Below, in pieces: positions 25,320 through 34,190 of a stretch of 64,000 nucleotides of DNA. This DNA is from Roseivirga sp. E12. Its GTDB lineage: Bacteria; Bacteroidota; Bacteroidia; Cytophagales; Cyclobacteriaceae. The translations under genes were made by a program, and so were the position numbers. The notes below the pieces were generated by a model. It was given only the letters and a program-made list of their open reading frames with translations. It was not told the origin of the DNA and ran no database searches. The first letter of the stretch is position 1. Every line of letters starts with the position of its first letter. The DNA lies in assembly GCF_017592825.1 (NCBI RefSeq), contig NZ_JAGFMD010000001.1, forward strand, positions 1,054,001-1,118,000, in the 5' to 3' direction.

Positions 25320-27020
25320 TCAGGATGCGTTTTTCAAGAGGTGGAAAACCAAATTCGTAAATGTATTATCGGTCCTCGAAAAGCTGCTAATTCGCCCTGA
25401 ATTATCTCTTTGGAATTTTATATATCCAAAGTGTTCCTCTCTAAACATGTCTTGTGAAAAGGGAGTGAGTACTACCAGCTCTTCTCCTTCTATCAACAAT
25501 TGCAGCTGGCCTTCTTTGGATTTAACTTGGTAGGTGACTTCCAAGTCTTCGTTATAGTAATTGTTCTCAAACTCTTTCAAGTCAGCTTGCTCATAGGCGA
25601 CACTTTCGTATCGATCAAAAGCTATCGGGTCCAGGTCATTGACTGTAAAAATCATTTGTTTATGCCCCTGATTAAAAGATAGCTTTACAAAAGGGAGCGC
25701 TTCAAACACCAATTCATTAGAGCTAATAGCGACCAGTGGGGTCCCAGGAGCATCAACAGATCGCTTATAGAACAACTTGCCATCTAATAATTCCACCCAT
25801 CTAAGATTACCATTTATGGTATTGTAGAAACTTCCTGAAAGTCGTTGTTTTTCCTTTCTATTGAGCTTCACACTGGCGGTGGTCAATGAGACAGCATTGG
25901 CAGCCGCCAATGTTTGTGCTTCACCAATCTCGTCCTCAAGAAAGAGTGGTGTCAGTTCATCTAAATGAGCCCAAACGTTTGTATCCGCATTATTGCTCAG
26001 AATGATGAAGGCTACATCTTGATTTAAAAACTTGTAATACAATGATCGAAAACCAGCAGAAGCTCCTGCATGGCGTATACTCGGCAAACCTTCTATGTCG
26101 TAGTGGTTTTGATTATATATTCCTCCGCCATAATTAGTTGCTGCACCAGAATTCAGCCTACCTGGTGTAATGATTTTCGCAATCAGCTCTTTCCCTCCTA
26201 CAGCTCCCGTACTTAGGTTATTGCTCCATCGGATTAAATCTTCTAGGTTGATATATAGCATGCCGTCACCAACCACAGCTGAATTAAAAAAGTGATTAAG
26301 TACAAACTGACCCTCCTCTTCTTGGTAGGCTATTGCTCTGTTTTTAATCACTTGCTCTGCCCTGTCCACAAAGCTAGTGTTTACCATGTTCAGTGGATCA
26401 AACAGCTTTTCTTTCGCATATTCAGTCAGCTTTTTACCACTTACTTGCTCCACGATATCACTCAACAATGCGTAGTTAGAATTGCTATAGTCTAGCCTGG
26501 TTCCAGGTTCAAAATTTAAGTTTCGTTGTTTCATCACCATATGGCGCGCATCTTCATTATCCATTCTATCTCCGGCATATCTATTCTGGCTAAAGATTAT
26601 TGCCAGATAGCTCCTAATACCGCTCGTCTGATATATCAGGTTTTTAACAGTCACTTGCCCTTCAGCATATTCTGGGAATTCAGGAAAAAACTTTTGTATG
26701 GGGTCATTCAGGCTGAGCTTACCTTCGCTTTCCAAAAGAAAGACACAAGCAGCCGTTAATTGCTTGGCGACAGCTGAAACATCAAATATGGTTTGGGGGG
26801 TAATGGGAATATTATACTCCAAATTCGAAAGGCCATAGCCTTTTTGAAATAGTGTCTCGCCATTTTTTACAACCGCCACAGCAACACCTGGCCTGCCCTC
26901 ATAATTCTGGAAAAGGGCATCTATTTTTCCATCAAGTTCAGAATGGGCTTTTGTGGTTTGCGCATGCACAGCAATGTTCGAGATGACAAAAAGTGCGATA
27001 AGTAGAGACTTTGAATACAT
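25320..27020 (-). CDS. Serine-hydrolase homologue (class C beta-lactamase / PBP4* family), catalytic serine missing
   Basis: A 566-residue exported protein with signal peptide (LLIALFVISNIAVHAQ). The ATG at 27020 is preferred to an upstream frame extension. The beta-lactamase-like domain covers about 30-360 and a C-terminal beta domain the rest. The YxN motif (LDYSNSNY) and the HxG motif (IRHAGASAG) are present. At the SxxK motif the sequence reads FDVSAVAKQLTA: three residues before the Lys (K86) is Ala 83, and the only Ser is at 82, one position off. It may be a non-catalytic homologue, or S82 may serve with a shifted geometry. The downstream NTF2-fold gene is probably co-transcribed. Confidence 0.88.
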   Translation of the reverse strand: MYSKSLLIALFVISNIAVHAQTTKAHSELDGKIDALFQNYEGRPGVAVAVVKNGETLFQKGYGLSNLEYNIPITPQTIFDVSAVAKQLTAACVFLLESEGKLSLNDPIQKFFPEFPEYAEGQVTVKNLIYQTSGIRSYLAIIFSQNRYAGDRMDNEDARHMVMKQRNLNFEPGTRLDYSNSNYALLSDIVEQVSGKKLTEYAKEKLFDPLNMVNTSFVDRAEQVIKNRAIAYQEEEGQFVLNHFFNSAVVGDGMLYINLEDLIRWSNNLSTGAVGGKELIAKIITPGRLNSGAATNYGGGIYNQNHYDIEGLPSIRHAGASAGFRSLYYKFLNQDVAFIILSNNADTNVWAHLDELTPLFLEDEIGEAQTLAAANAVSLTTASVKLNRKEKQRLSGSFYNTINGNLRWVELLDGKLFYKRSVDAPGTPLVAISSNELVFEALPFVKLSFNQGHKQMIFTVNDLDPIAFDRYESVAYEQADLKEFENNYYNEDLEVTYQVKSKEGQLQLLIEGEELVVLTPFSQDMFREEHFGYIKFQRDNSGRISSFSRTDNTFTNLVFHLLKNAS

Positions 27021-27153
27021 TATGGCTATGTTTTGAGGATCTTTTCTCCAAACTAACGGACACATGCTTCAGCCTTAATCTTTATTCAACTAATGACCAA
27101 TATTTCGGAACTAACAGCAAAAACCCTATTCGACATCATGCTATTTTGCAACA

Positions 27154-28215
27154 GTGAAAAGTCTAATTGATAAAAAGCAACAAGTTGTTCTCGGACATCT
27201 ACTTGTATGGCTGTTTTCATGGTTTATTATGTCATTATGGGCAAGTAAAGGAAGTCGACTTGATGAATATTTAATAAGAAACCTATCCGTAGTTCTTCCG
27301 ACAATTGTACTGGTGTACATCAATTGGTGTTGGCTTTTCCCGAAGTACTTCAGCACAAAAAGGTACTGGCTATACAGCTTTTTGGCGCTAACTTTTCTTT
27401 ACCTAATATTTAGTTTGGGTGAGATAATCATTGTGGAATGGATGAACTTTTTACATCCGGATCGTCAACAAAAAGACCTGGGTTTTGATGTGTATGCTTT
27501 GCCAACTTCTTTCTGGAGAATCATGAATGGTGCGGCCCCTTATACCTTGGGGCTGTTGAGCAGCACAATCTTTTTAGCCGTCAGGCAAAAAAATCGTGAC
27601 GACCAGGAAGCCAGTGCGCTGCGACTGGAAAATGCCCAAACCAAAATCAAATATTTACAGTCTCAAATTAGCCCCCACTTCTTATTCAATTCACTCAACA
27701 ATGTGCATTCACTTATCCTGCAAGACAAAGAACAGGCATCCGACTATGTCATAAAACTGAGCGATCTGCTTCGCTTTATGATCTATGAAACGGATAAGGA
27801 TTTCATCACATTGAGCGAAGAGATTGATCTCATTAAAAAATATGTGGCTTTGGTCGATTTTAGAATCGGTACTTCCATCGTAAGTGATAATCTCAATGTC
27901 TCAATAGGAAATTCAGCATTGAAAATTCCACCATTGCTGATATTCGGGATTTTAGAAAATGGCATTAAGCATAGCGGAATGGGTACAGAAGAGGTTTTTG
28001 AGTTCAATATGATTGTGAAAGAAAATCTGGGTTCACTGCACGTGGAAATGAACAATTCCATTTCTTCGCAAAAATTTGATAGCGAGAAAAAGGGCTTCGG
28101 TATTGATAGCCTGAAGAAGAGATTGGACATGTATTATCCAAATGCCCATACCTTCGTTTTTACTAAATCTATGAACAAGGCGAAAACTACTTTAACTCTT
28201 AATTCTCAAGAATGA
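27154..28215 (+). CDS. LytS/YehU-type sensor histidine kinase
   Basis: A 353-residue membrane kinase with a GTG start at 27154; no in-frame ATG is nearby. Four membrane helices lie in the first 150 residues. A short coiled segment leads to the His_kinase domain with SQISPHFLFNSLNNVHSL, where His is the phosphoacceptor, and a HATPase region (GILENGIKHS, then KKGFGIDSLKKRLDMYY). The response-regulator gene overlaps it by four bases (ATGA). In this family the signal often acts within the membrane; the stimulus is unknown. Confidence 0.92.
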   Translation: MKSLIDKKQQVVLGHLLVWLFSWFIMSLWASKGSRLDEYLIRNLSVVLPTIVLVYINWCWLFPKYFSTKRYWLYSFLALTFLYLIFSLGEIIIVEWMNFLHPDRQQKDLGFDVYALPTSFWRIMNGAAPYTLGLLSSTIFLAVRQKNRDDQEASALRLENAQTKIKYLQSQISPHFLFNSLNNVHSLILQDKEQASDYVIKLSDLLRFMIYETDKDFITLSEEIDLIKKYVALVDFRIGTSIVSDNLNVSIGNSALKIPPLLIFGILENGIKHSGMGTEEVFEFNMIVKENLGSLHVEMNNSISSQKFDSEKKGFGIDSLKKRLDMYYPNAHTFVFTKSMNKAKTTLTLNSQE

Positions 28216-28910
28216 TGCTTAATTGTGTAATCATAGAAGATGAGCGTCTAGCCCGGCAAAAACTACAACTATATGTCAACGATCATAAGCACCTAACACT
28301 GGTAGCATCGTTTGTCAGTGCAGAAGAATTCATCAAAAAAGCCAACAATGTTGAATATGACTTACTCCTATTAGACATTGCCCTTCCAAATATGGATGGT
28401 ATTACTCTGGCTGGTATGTTGCCCAAGCATTGTCGGGTTGTTTTCACAACAGCTTTTGCGGAGCATGCGGTAGAAGCATTCAATTTAAATGCGACAGACT
28501 ACTTGTTAAAACCCTTTGATTTTGAACGATTTTCGAAAGCTATAGAAAAGGTAAACTCATTTACCAACCCTCCAGATACAGTAATCACGGATAACAAGAA
28601 GATTTCGATAAAAGAGGGTAAAAAAATTCATCGAATAGATATTGACGAAATTCTGTATATCAAGGGTCTGAAAGAATATGTGGTCTGGCACACAGCCAAA
28701 GGCCAGCTTATTACGCTACACTCACTTTCACATTTATGCGACTATTTAGGGCCTTTGAATTTTATCCAAACCCATAGGTCTTATATAGTCAATGTACAGA
28801 AAGCTGATGTTATTGAATATGGCTTTATTCATGTAGGCACAGAGCAAATCCCTATCGGTCGCAGCTATAGAGAGAAAGTAAAAGAGTGCTTTAAATTAGA
28901 ATTGGAGTAA
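28212..28910 (+). CDS. LytTR-family response regulator
   Basis: A 232-residue regulator. The receiver domain (about 3-118) has the acidic pair EDE near residue 10, the phosphoacceptor Asp in YDLLLLDIALPNMDG, and the Lys in YLLKPF. The LytTR DNA-binding domain (about 135-230) has IKGLKEYVVWHT and FIQTHRSYIVN. It is translationally coupled to the kinase gene. Its target promoters cannot be identified here. Confidence 0.94.
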   Translation: MMLNCVIIEDERLARQKLQLYVNDHKHLTLVASFVSAEEFIKKANNVEYDLLLLDIALPNMDGITLAGMLPKHCRVVFTTAFAEHAVEAFNLNATDYLLKPFDFERFSKAIEKVNSFTNPPDTVITDNKKISIKEGKKIHRIDIDEILYIKGLKEYVVWHTAKGQLITLHSLSHLCDYLGPLNFIQTHRSYIVNVQKADVIEYGFIHVGTEQIPIGRSYREKVKECFKLELE

Positions 28911-29041
28911 AGCCGAAAATGCATATTGGTAAGTCCGCCACAAGTTTTAAATTTATAAAGCAATGCAATGTGTAAAAGGAAAGGCAAAGACCTGCTTTTG
29001 CCCACTCCTAGCAACTTGTCTTCAGCAGAAATCAAATTAAA

Positions 29042-29419
29042 ATGAAGGTTACAGCCGAAAAAAATGAAAAGGTTGCCAATATGATATTCGCATCCATCTA
29101 TCCTCTTTATCTCAATAGATTGGAGAAAAACGACAGAACAAAAGAAGAGCTCGACCAAGTAATTAAATGGTTTACTGGTTTTGATCAAGGTGCTTTACAG
29201 ACACTTATTGATGAAAAAGCATCTTTTAGAGAGTTTTTTCAAAAAGCCAAGATTCACCGCAATGCGCATATGATCAAAGGAGTGGTTTGTGGCTATCGAA
29301 TTGAAGAGATCGAGGATGAATTCGAATTGTATAAACAGTGCAGACAGATGGAAAAGTTGATTGATGAATTGGCAAGGGGTCGTAAAATGGAGAAAATTTT
29401 GCGCGAAGAAAAAAAGTAG
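29042..29419 (+). CDS. DUF2200 family protein
   Basis: A 125-residue soluble, largely helical protein. The whole length fits DUF2200: VANMIFASIYPLYLNRLEKND at the start, the central TKEELDQVIKWFTGF, then HRNAHMIKGVVCGYRIEEI. Function is not established for the family. It stands 130 bases after the response regulator and may have its own promoter. Confidence 0.85.
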   Translation: MKVTAEKNEKVANMIFASIYPLYLNRLEKNDRTKEELDQVIKWFTGFDQGALQTLIDEKASFREFFQKAKIHRNAHMIKGVVCGYRIEEIEDEFELYKQCRQMEKLIDELARGRKMEKILREEKK

Positions 29420-29476
29420 AAACTGGTGTCAGCAAAATTTAAGCTACATTAAAACACAGTTTAGCCAGAACATCAC

Positions 29477-29980
29477 ATGAAACAACTCATAGCAGTCCTC
29501 CTTTTCTTATTCTCATCTTCGGCCATTGCTCAGAACAGCAAAGCGATTATAAAAGAAAAAGCCACAGAAGTAGCCACAGCAACAGTTAATTCCGACTGGG
29601 ATACGGTGATTGAATATACCTACCCTAAGATTGTTCAAATGGTGGGGGGCAAAGAGCAAATGACATCAGTATTAATAAACATGATGGAACAGCAACAGAT
29701 CGAGTTTATTTCAGCCGACATTGGTGAACCCAGTGATATATATACGACTGGTGATGACAATCTATTCAGCCTAGTACCACAAACGATTGTTATGAAGATG
29801 CCAAACGGGAAAATAAAAACAGAGAGCTATCTCCTAGCTATCTCAGAAGACAAAGGGCTAAAATGGTACTTTATTGATACAGCTCAGATAACAATGCAAA
29901 ATGTGCAAGTAATGCTTCCCAACTACAACATGGATTTGGTCATTCCGCCAAAAAAGCAACCTATTCTATTGGATAATTGA
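29477..29980 (+). CDS. Exported protein of unknown function
   Basis: A 167-residue protein with a clear signal peptide (LIAVLLFLFSSSAIAQ). The mature part looks like a small alpha+beta domain (EVATATVNSDWDTVIEYTYPKI resembles the first helices of NTF2-like proteins). It is followed directly by the DUF1801 gene, whose ATG abuts its stop codon. Family not recognised. Confidence 0.65.
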   Translation: MKQLIAVLLFLFSSSAIAQNSKAIIKEKATEVATATVNSDWDTVIEYTYPKIVQMVGGKEQMTSVLINMMEQQQIEFISADIGEPSDIYTTGDDNLFSLVPQTIVMKMPNGKIKTESYLLAISEDKGLKWYFIDTAQITMQNVQVMLPNYNMDLVIPPKKQPILLDN

Positions 29981-30379
29981 ATGACAGAGTTACTTCGATT
30001 TACAGGTAATGACATTGAGAACATTGACTTTAAAGAGTGGCTGGATCAGAAACCTAAAGCCTTACAGCCCCTGGCCACTAAATGGTTTAGGGTTATACAA
30101 CAATGTGGTGAACTGGTTGACACCATATTCCATGATGGACACCCGGTAGCCTGTGTTGAAAACACACCCTTTGCATATATAAACGTCTACAAAGCACATA
30201 TAAACCTAGGATTCTTCTACGGAGCGGAACTTCCCGATGAACAAGGCTTGCTTGAGGGAAATGGAAAAAGAATGCGGCATATAAAGCTCTTTCCCGATCG
30301 GCAATACGATGATGAAAAAATCGGTTCTCTAATCGAAATAGCTTATGCCGATGTCATAGAGCGAATAATGAAAGAATAG
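29981..30379 (+). CDS. DUF1801 domain protein (YdhG-like)
   Basis: A 132-residue cytoplasmic protein. The central VDTIFHDGHPVACVENTPFAYINVYKAHINLGFF and the RMRHIKLFPD segments match the DUF1801 fold. Function in the family is undetermined. The start codon follows the preceding stop without a gap, which suggests translational coupling. Confidence 0.8.
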   Translation: MTELLRFTGNDIENIDFKEWLDQKPKALQPLATKWFRVIQQCGELVDTIFHDGHPVACVENTPFAYINVYKAHINLGFFYGAELPDEQGLLEGNGKRMRHIKLFPDRQYDDEKIGSLIEIAYADVIERIMKE

Positions 30380-30442
30380 TCAAATAAAGAAATTTCAAGC
30401 CTTCGAATAACCTATTCAACATAAACCCATCCTTACATAGGC

Positions 30443-31018
30443 ATGCCATTGGATTCATTCAAATCTTTCCTTAAACAAATACACCCGGTAAGTGAGGCTA
30501 CTCTCAACCAATACGTTTCACTTTGGAAAGAGTACGAGGTTTCTAAGAAACAGACAATTACTGTACCAGGACGAACCGAGAAATATCTTTATTATGTAAT
30601 TGAGGGTATTCAAAAATCATATTACATGCATGAAGACAAAGAACATGTAATAGCCTTTGCCTATGCACCATCTTTCAGTGGGATCCCAGAGTCATTCTTT
30701 ACCCAAACGCCTTCGAGATACTATTTAGAATCAATTACCGATAGCCACTTTTTGAGAATCTCCTATGAGCAACATAATAGTTTCATAGAGAATCATAGGG
30801 AAATCGAAACACTTTTCAGAAAGACCGTTGAATTCTTTCTTAATGGCGTTATACAACGTCAACATGAAATAATGGCCTTAAGTATGGAAGATCGGTTTAA
30901 GGAATTCGTTAGCAGAAGCCCTCACCTACTTCAATTAATCCCACAAAAGGATCTCGCTTCCTATCTACGCATTGATCCTACCAACTTCAGCAAGCTGATT
31001 AATCGAATTCATATCTGA
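30443..31018 (+). CDS. Crp/Fnr-family regulator
   Basis: A 191-residue regulator. The cyclic-nucleotide-binding-type domain (about 20-120; VPGRTEKYLYYVIEGIQKSYY) and a winged helix (about 140-190; PQKDLASYLRIDPTNFSKLINR) are present. The recognition helix (PTNFSK) lacks the RE..R residues of CRP, so its site should differ from TGTGA. It is followed 70 bases later by an exported NTF2-fold gene, a likely target. One of four such regulators in the window. Confidence 0.88.
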   Translation: MPLDSFKSFLKQIHPVSEATLNQYVSLWKEYEVSKKQTITVPGRTEKYLYYVIEGIQKSYYMHEDKEHVIAFAYAPSFSGIPESFFTQTPSRYYLESITDSHFLRISYEQHNSFIENHREIETLFRKTVEFFLNGVIQRQHEIMALSMEDRFKEFVSRSPHLLQLIPQKDLASYLRIDPTNFSKLINRIHI

Positions 31019-31087
31019 CTTCTTGGTATATACCAAGAATTTTGATTAGTAGATCACCGTGCTTTGATTCATCAATAAAAATGAATT

Positions 31088-31537
31088 ATGAAAAAAGTAA
31101 GCAGTATTCTGCTGATGGCAATTTTGACTTTGTCCGGCAGCATCTATTCACAGACTAATCAAAAGAATATGACAAATCGAGAAGTAGTTGAAAAGTTTCT
31201 AAATGGATTTAACGAAACTGAAAAGATCCATGAATCTTTGGCCCTACTGGCCGAAGACTATCATTTTAAAAATCCAATGGTAGAACTTAAGTCCAAAGTG
31301 GAATTCATTGCCTTAGCCCAAGAAATTGGAAAAGTTTTAACAGGAGTAGAAGTACTGCATATAGCCGAAACGAATGACTGGGTAGCTGCCATGTATATTT
31401 TTAAATCTTCAATATCTGGTGTTGAATCCAATGTTGCTACAGAGTGGTTCCGTCTGGAAGATGGCATCATCCAAGAATCTCATTTGATCTACGATGCCTC
31501 AGAATGGAGAAAGATCTACGCCAGTATGGAGAAGTAA
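31088..31537 (+). CDS. Exported SnoaL-like (NTF2-fold) protein
   Basis: A 149-residue protein with a signal peptide (LLMAILTLSGSIYSQ). The mature domain follows the SnoaL pattern: NREVVEKFLNGFNETEKIHESLALLAEDYHFKNP, then VATEWFRLEDGIIQESHLIYD. No catalytic residues can be assigned. It follows the Crp/Fnr gene and is closed by a strong terminator. Confidence 0.8.
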   Translation: MKKVSSILLMAILTLSGSIYSQTNQKNMTNREVVEKFLNGFNETEKIHESLALLAEDYHFKNPMVELKSKVEFIALAQEIGKVLTGVEVLHIAETNDWVAAMYIFKSSISGVESNVATEWFRLEDGIIQESHLIYDASEWRKIYASMEK

Positions 31538-31543
31538 AACAGT

Positions 31544-31586
31544 TGTTAGAGTAGTCTTTTTAGTATGACTACTCTAACAGTTTTTT
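31544..31586 (+). terminator. Rho-independent terminator
   Basis: TGTTAGAGTAGTC (31544-31556) pairs perfectly with GACTACTCTAACA (31567-31579), then GTTTTTT. Confidence 0.92.
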
Positions 31587-31871
31587 AGCATCAGGCTTTG
31601 TTAGGCGAGTGCATGTATAGGCAGAAAATATTGGCCATTTTTCTTCTCAAGCCAAGCCTACCTATCTCATTATTTAGTGTAGGTTAAGTAATAGGTACTT
31701 TGGTAGGAATAAATTATTCAGTCCTCCATATCCGATTTTTAAACAAAGAGAGTTAATACCAAATCTCTAATAGACCATTTCAACGATTAAAAAAATATGG
31801 GGAATTGACAAAAGGTGGTCATAAGACAATACCTTCACAATTAAGACTTCTTACATTCCTGCTATGAAAGC
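31587..31871. other. Intergenic region upstream of a Crp/Fnr gene
   Basis: Together with the terminator it makes a 334-base gap without a gene. No ORF of coding character was found. The only structured element is the dyad at 31812-31835. Confidence 0.5.
31812..31835 (+). promoter_or_regulatory. Operator-like dyad related to GTTGTCATATGACAAC
   Basis: GTGGTCATAAGACAAT (31815-31830) matches the palindromes at 32624 and 33278 at about 13 of 16 positions, and is framed by AAGGT and ACCTT. It lies about 40 bases upstream of the Crp/Fnr gene at 31872, which suggests autoregulation. Confidence 0.4.
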
Positions 31872-32459
31872 ATGAATATTAAATTTGATATGTATCAAGA
31901 ATTAGAGCAAAACATAAAAAGGCACGGAAGTATTGGAGAGAAAGAATTACAACAAATAATCAAGCTTTTCAAACCGATAAAAACAGCTAGAAATGAAATG
32001 TTATGCAACATAGGCCAAGTATGTAAGCATTTCTATTACATCAGGAAAGGCTGTTTGAGGCTTTACGAAATAGACGCCAAAGGGAATGAAGTCACGGGGT
32101 ACTTTGCACTAGAAGATAGCATCATTTCTGCGAACACTAGTTTTATCTTACAAAAACCATCCAGGGATTGTCTGGTTTCTCTGGAACCTTCTGAATTACT
32201 CGTCATACATAGAGAAGACTTTCTAAAATTGGTTGATACCATCCCGCAGTTTGCAAATGTTTACCACAAATTCATGGAGTTTGCTTTTATTCATTCCCAA
32301 ATGAGAATTTATAGTTTTCTAGGAATGGAAGGAATTGACAAACTCAAATGGGTTATGGAACACGAACCTAAATTACTATCACGCATTTCGAGTAAAGCTG
32401 TAGCTTCATATTTAGGAATGACAAACTCTACACTAAGTAAATTACGGGCAAAATTGTAG
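31872..32459 (+). CDS. Crp/Fnr-family regulator
   Basis: A 195-residue regulator starting at ATG 31872. The effector-binding beta roll (about 25-125; LCNIGQVCKHFYYIRKGCLRLYE) and a C-terminal winged helix (about 150-195; SSKAVASYLGMTNSTLSKLRAKL) are present. The recognition helix NSTLSK differs from CRP. A palindrome resembling those in front of the tautomerase and hydrolase genes lies just upstream, so it is a candidate regulator of that group and of itself. Confidence 0.88.
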   Translation: MNIKFDMYQELEQNIKRHGSIGEKELQQIIKLFKPIKTARNEMLCNIGQVCKHFYYIRKGCLRLYEIDAKGNEVTGYFALEDSIISANTSFILQKPSRDCLVSLEPSELLVIHREDFLKLVDTIPQFANVYHKFMEFAFIHSQMRIYSFLGMEGIDKLKWVMEHEPKLLSRISSKAVASYLGMTNSTLSKLRAKL

Positions 32460-32623
32460 GGTTTACCTAACGAATGCAATCCCCCTCTCCTTACTATTTC
32501 ATGAGGAATTGATATCAATTGTCTCCATTATTTCCAAAATTCTTCTCACTCAATTCATTTACACACTACTTGAGTATGGTCAATTATTATAGGGTCTTAT
32601 AAATACAGACAGCACCTAAAAGC

Positions 32624-32639
32624 GTTGTCATATAACAAC
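32624..32639 (+). promoter_or_regulatory. Palindromic operator upstream of the tautomerase gene
   Basis: GTTGTCATATAACAAC differs from the perfect palindrome at 33278 by one base. It lies 76 bases before the start codon at 32715. Confidence 0.5.
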
Positions 32640-32714
32640 TTTTAACCTTTCGTAAGAGGGCATCTTTGTACCGTTGATGAACACTTCAGTTCATCATTTA
32701 AAAACATATATATT

Positions 32715-33131
32715 ATGCCACTTACATTAACATTGACAGAAGGCATTTTGCCTAAAGGTTCAGAAGGAGAGGCCGTAAAGCAAATTTCGGATTCCTTATT
32801 AAAGACACATGGTTTAACAGGCAACACCGTGATGACACCTAGTGTTACTGCCACTGTGCACATAGTTCCTAAGGGCTCATCCTTCTCCGGGGGAAAGGAA
32901 TTCTCAGGAGCATGGGCAGAATGGAAAGTCCCTTCGTTTGCGCTTGCGGACAAAGATGTTACAAAGCAACATTTTGCTGAAGTCACAGAGATTATTCACC
33001 AGTTATCTGGAGGAAAACAACCCAAGGATAAAATCTATGTGAATGTCGTTCATGCTGTAGATGGTGCATGGAATCTTGGCGGAGTTGCCATGACCAACGA
33101 ACAAATTGTTGAGGCTATCTCAAGAGGATAA
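32715..33131 (+). CDS. Tautomerase-superfamily protein
   Basis: A 138-residue protein beginning MPLTLTLTEGIL. The Pro after the initiator Met is the expected catalytic base of the 4-oxalocrotonate tautomerase/MIF superfamily. The length and the C-terminal KIYVNVVHAVDGAWNLGG segment fit the longer, MIF- or cis-CaaD-like group rather than the 62-residue type. The substrate is unknown. It has an upstream palindrome and a strong downstream terminator, so it is probably transcribed alone. Confidence 0.8.
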   Translation: MPLTLTLTEGILPKGSEGEAVKQISDSLLKTHGLTGNTVMTPSVTATVHIVPKGSSFSGGKEFSGAWAEWKVPSFALADKDVTKQHFAEVTEIIHQLSGGKQPKDKIYVNVVHAVDGAWNLGGVAMTNEQIVEAISRG

Positions 33132-33151
33132 CCAAAAACAATTGTGCCAAT

Positions 33152-33191
33152 AAACACGAGCTCTCACCACAAATGAGAGCTCGTGTTTTTA
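33152..33191 (+). terminator. Rho-independent terminator
   Basis: AAACACGAGCTCTCA (33152-33166) pairs perfectly over 15 bases with TGAGAGCTCGTGTTT (33174-33188), then Ts. Confidence 0.94.
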
Positions 33192-33270
33192 AGCGTAAAT
33201 AATAAGGCTGGATCGCATGGTTAAACTCTGGCTTGGAACATCATCACTTTTCAGAAAAAAAGAGAACAAT

Positions 33271-33300
33271 CTTAAAGGTTGTCATATGACAACTTTTAAG
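33271..33300 (+). promoter_or_regulatory. 30-base palindromic operator upstream of the hydrolase gene
   Basis: CTTAAAGGTT, GTCATATGAC and AACTTTTAAG read continuously as a 30-base palindrome with a single mismatched pair. The core GTTGTCATATGACAAC (33278-33293) is perfect and recurs with one change at 32624. The hydrolase ATG is 60 bases downstream. Confidence 0.6.
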
Positions 33301-33359
33301 CTTCAAAACAGCCCGAGCTTTGATCCAGATATTAAAACAAATCATTGAAAAGTTAAGAC

Positions 33360-34103
33360 ATGGAAAATTCGAATAAAAAATTTTTGCTAGTTCATGGCGC
33401 TTGGGAAGGCGCATGGTCATGGAAAGACACAACATCATATTTAGAAAAAAGCGGGCACACTGTCAAAGCTATTGACATGCCTGGGCATGGTAATGACAAG
33501 ACACCTGTTTCTGAAATAACTTTGGGCCTATATGTAAACCGCGTAAAGGAAGAGTTAAACAAAACGGAAGGTCAGATAATACTGGTTGGACACAGTTTTG
33601 CAGGCTATGTTCTCTCTCAGGTCGCTGAAGAAATCCCTGAAAAGATTGAAAAATTAGTGTTTGTAGCTTCAGCTATACCCTATGATGGAAAAACGGCAGT
33701 TGAAGTGTTTGAAGAGGATAACGAAAGTGAGTTTCTTGAAAATCTAATCTTCTCTGAAGACAAGACCACTGCAACTATGACGAGGGAAACTATTTTGAAT
33801 ATAGTATTTACTGGCGCTACGGAAGCTCAAATAGATGCGGTATTACCAAAACTTGTTGCTCAGGAACCAACTGCACCATTCTTTGAAAGCGTTATCACAA
33901 CCGAGAAGAATTTTGGAAGAGTTCCGAAAGCATATGTAGAAACTACCTTAGACAGAATAATTTCTTTAGAGCATCAGCGCTATGTACAAAAAAAGGCAGG
34001 GATCAAAGAAACTGTAACATTAGAACATGGTCATGTACCTCTAGAAACTGCTCCAAGTGAACTGGCAAATGCATTAAATACTATTGCTACATCAAAAAAA
34101 TAA
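33360..34103 (+). CDS. Alpha/beta hydrolase, EstC / hydroxynitrile-lyase-like
   Basis: A 247-residue cytoplasmic hydrolase. The oxyanion region FLLVHGAWEGAWSW is at the N-terminus, the nucleophile elbow is VGHSFAG (Ser near residue 79), and the C-terminal His is in LEHGHVPLETAP. HGAW and the short lid are typical of the plant-esterase-like PF12697 group. It is preceded by a 30-base palindrome shared with the tautomerase promoter, suggesting joint control, and followed by a DJ-1/PfpI gene. Confidence 0.9.
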   Translation: MENSNKKFLLVHGAWEGAWSWKDTTSYLEKSGHTVKAIDMPGHGNDKTPVSEITLGLYVNRVKEELNKTEGQIILVGHSFAGYVLSQVAEEIPEKIEKLVFVASAIPYDGKTAVEVFEEDNESEFLENLIFSEDKTTATMTRETILNIVFTGATEAQIDAVLPKLVAQEPTAPFFESVITTEKNFGRVPKAYVETTLDRIISLEHQRYVQKKAGIKETVTLEHGHVPLETAPSELANALNTIATSKK

Positions 34104-34131
34104 GCAAGCATTTCTTGAAAATCGAATCAAA

Positions 34132-34158
34132 CAAAGGGAGCATCGCCTGCTCCCTTTG
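34132..34158 (+). other. Hairpin between the hydrolase and DJ-1 genes
   Basis: CAAAGGGAGC (34132-34141) pairs with GCTCCCTTTG (34149-34158) around seven bases. No T run follows on either strand, so it may protect or partly terminate the transcript rather than end it. Confidence 0.5.
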
Positions 34159-34190
34159 AACAAAAAGAGTAATTAAAAACAACAGAAGAA

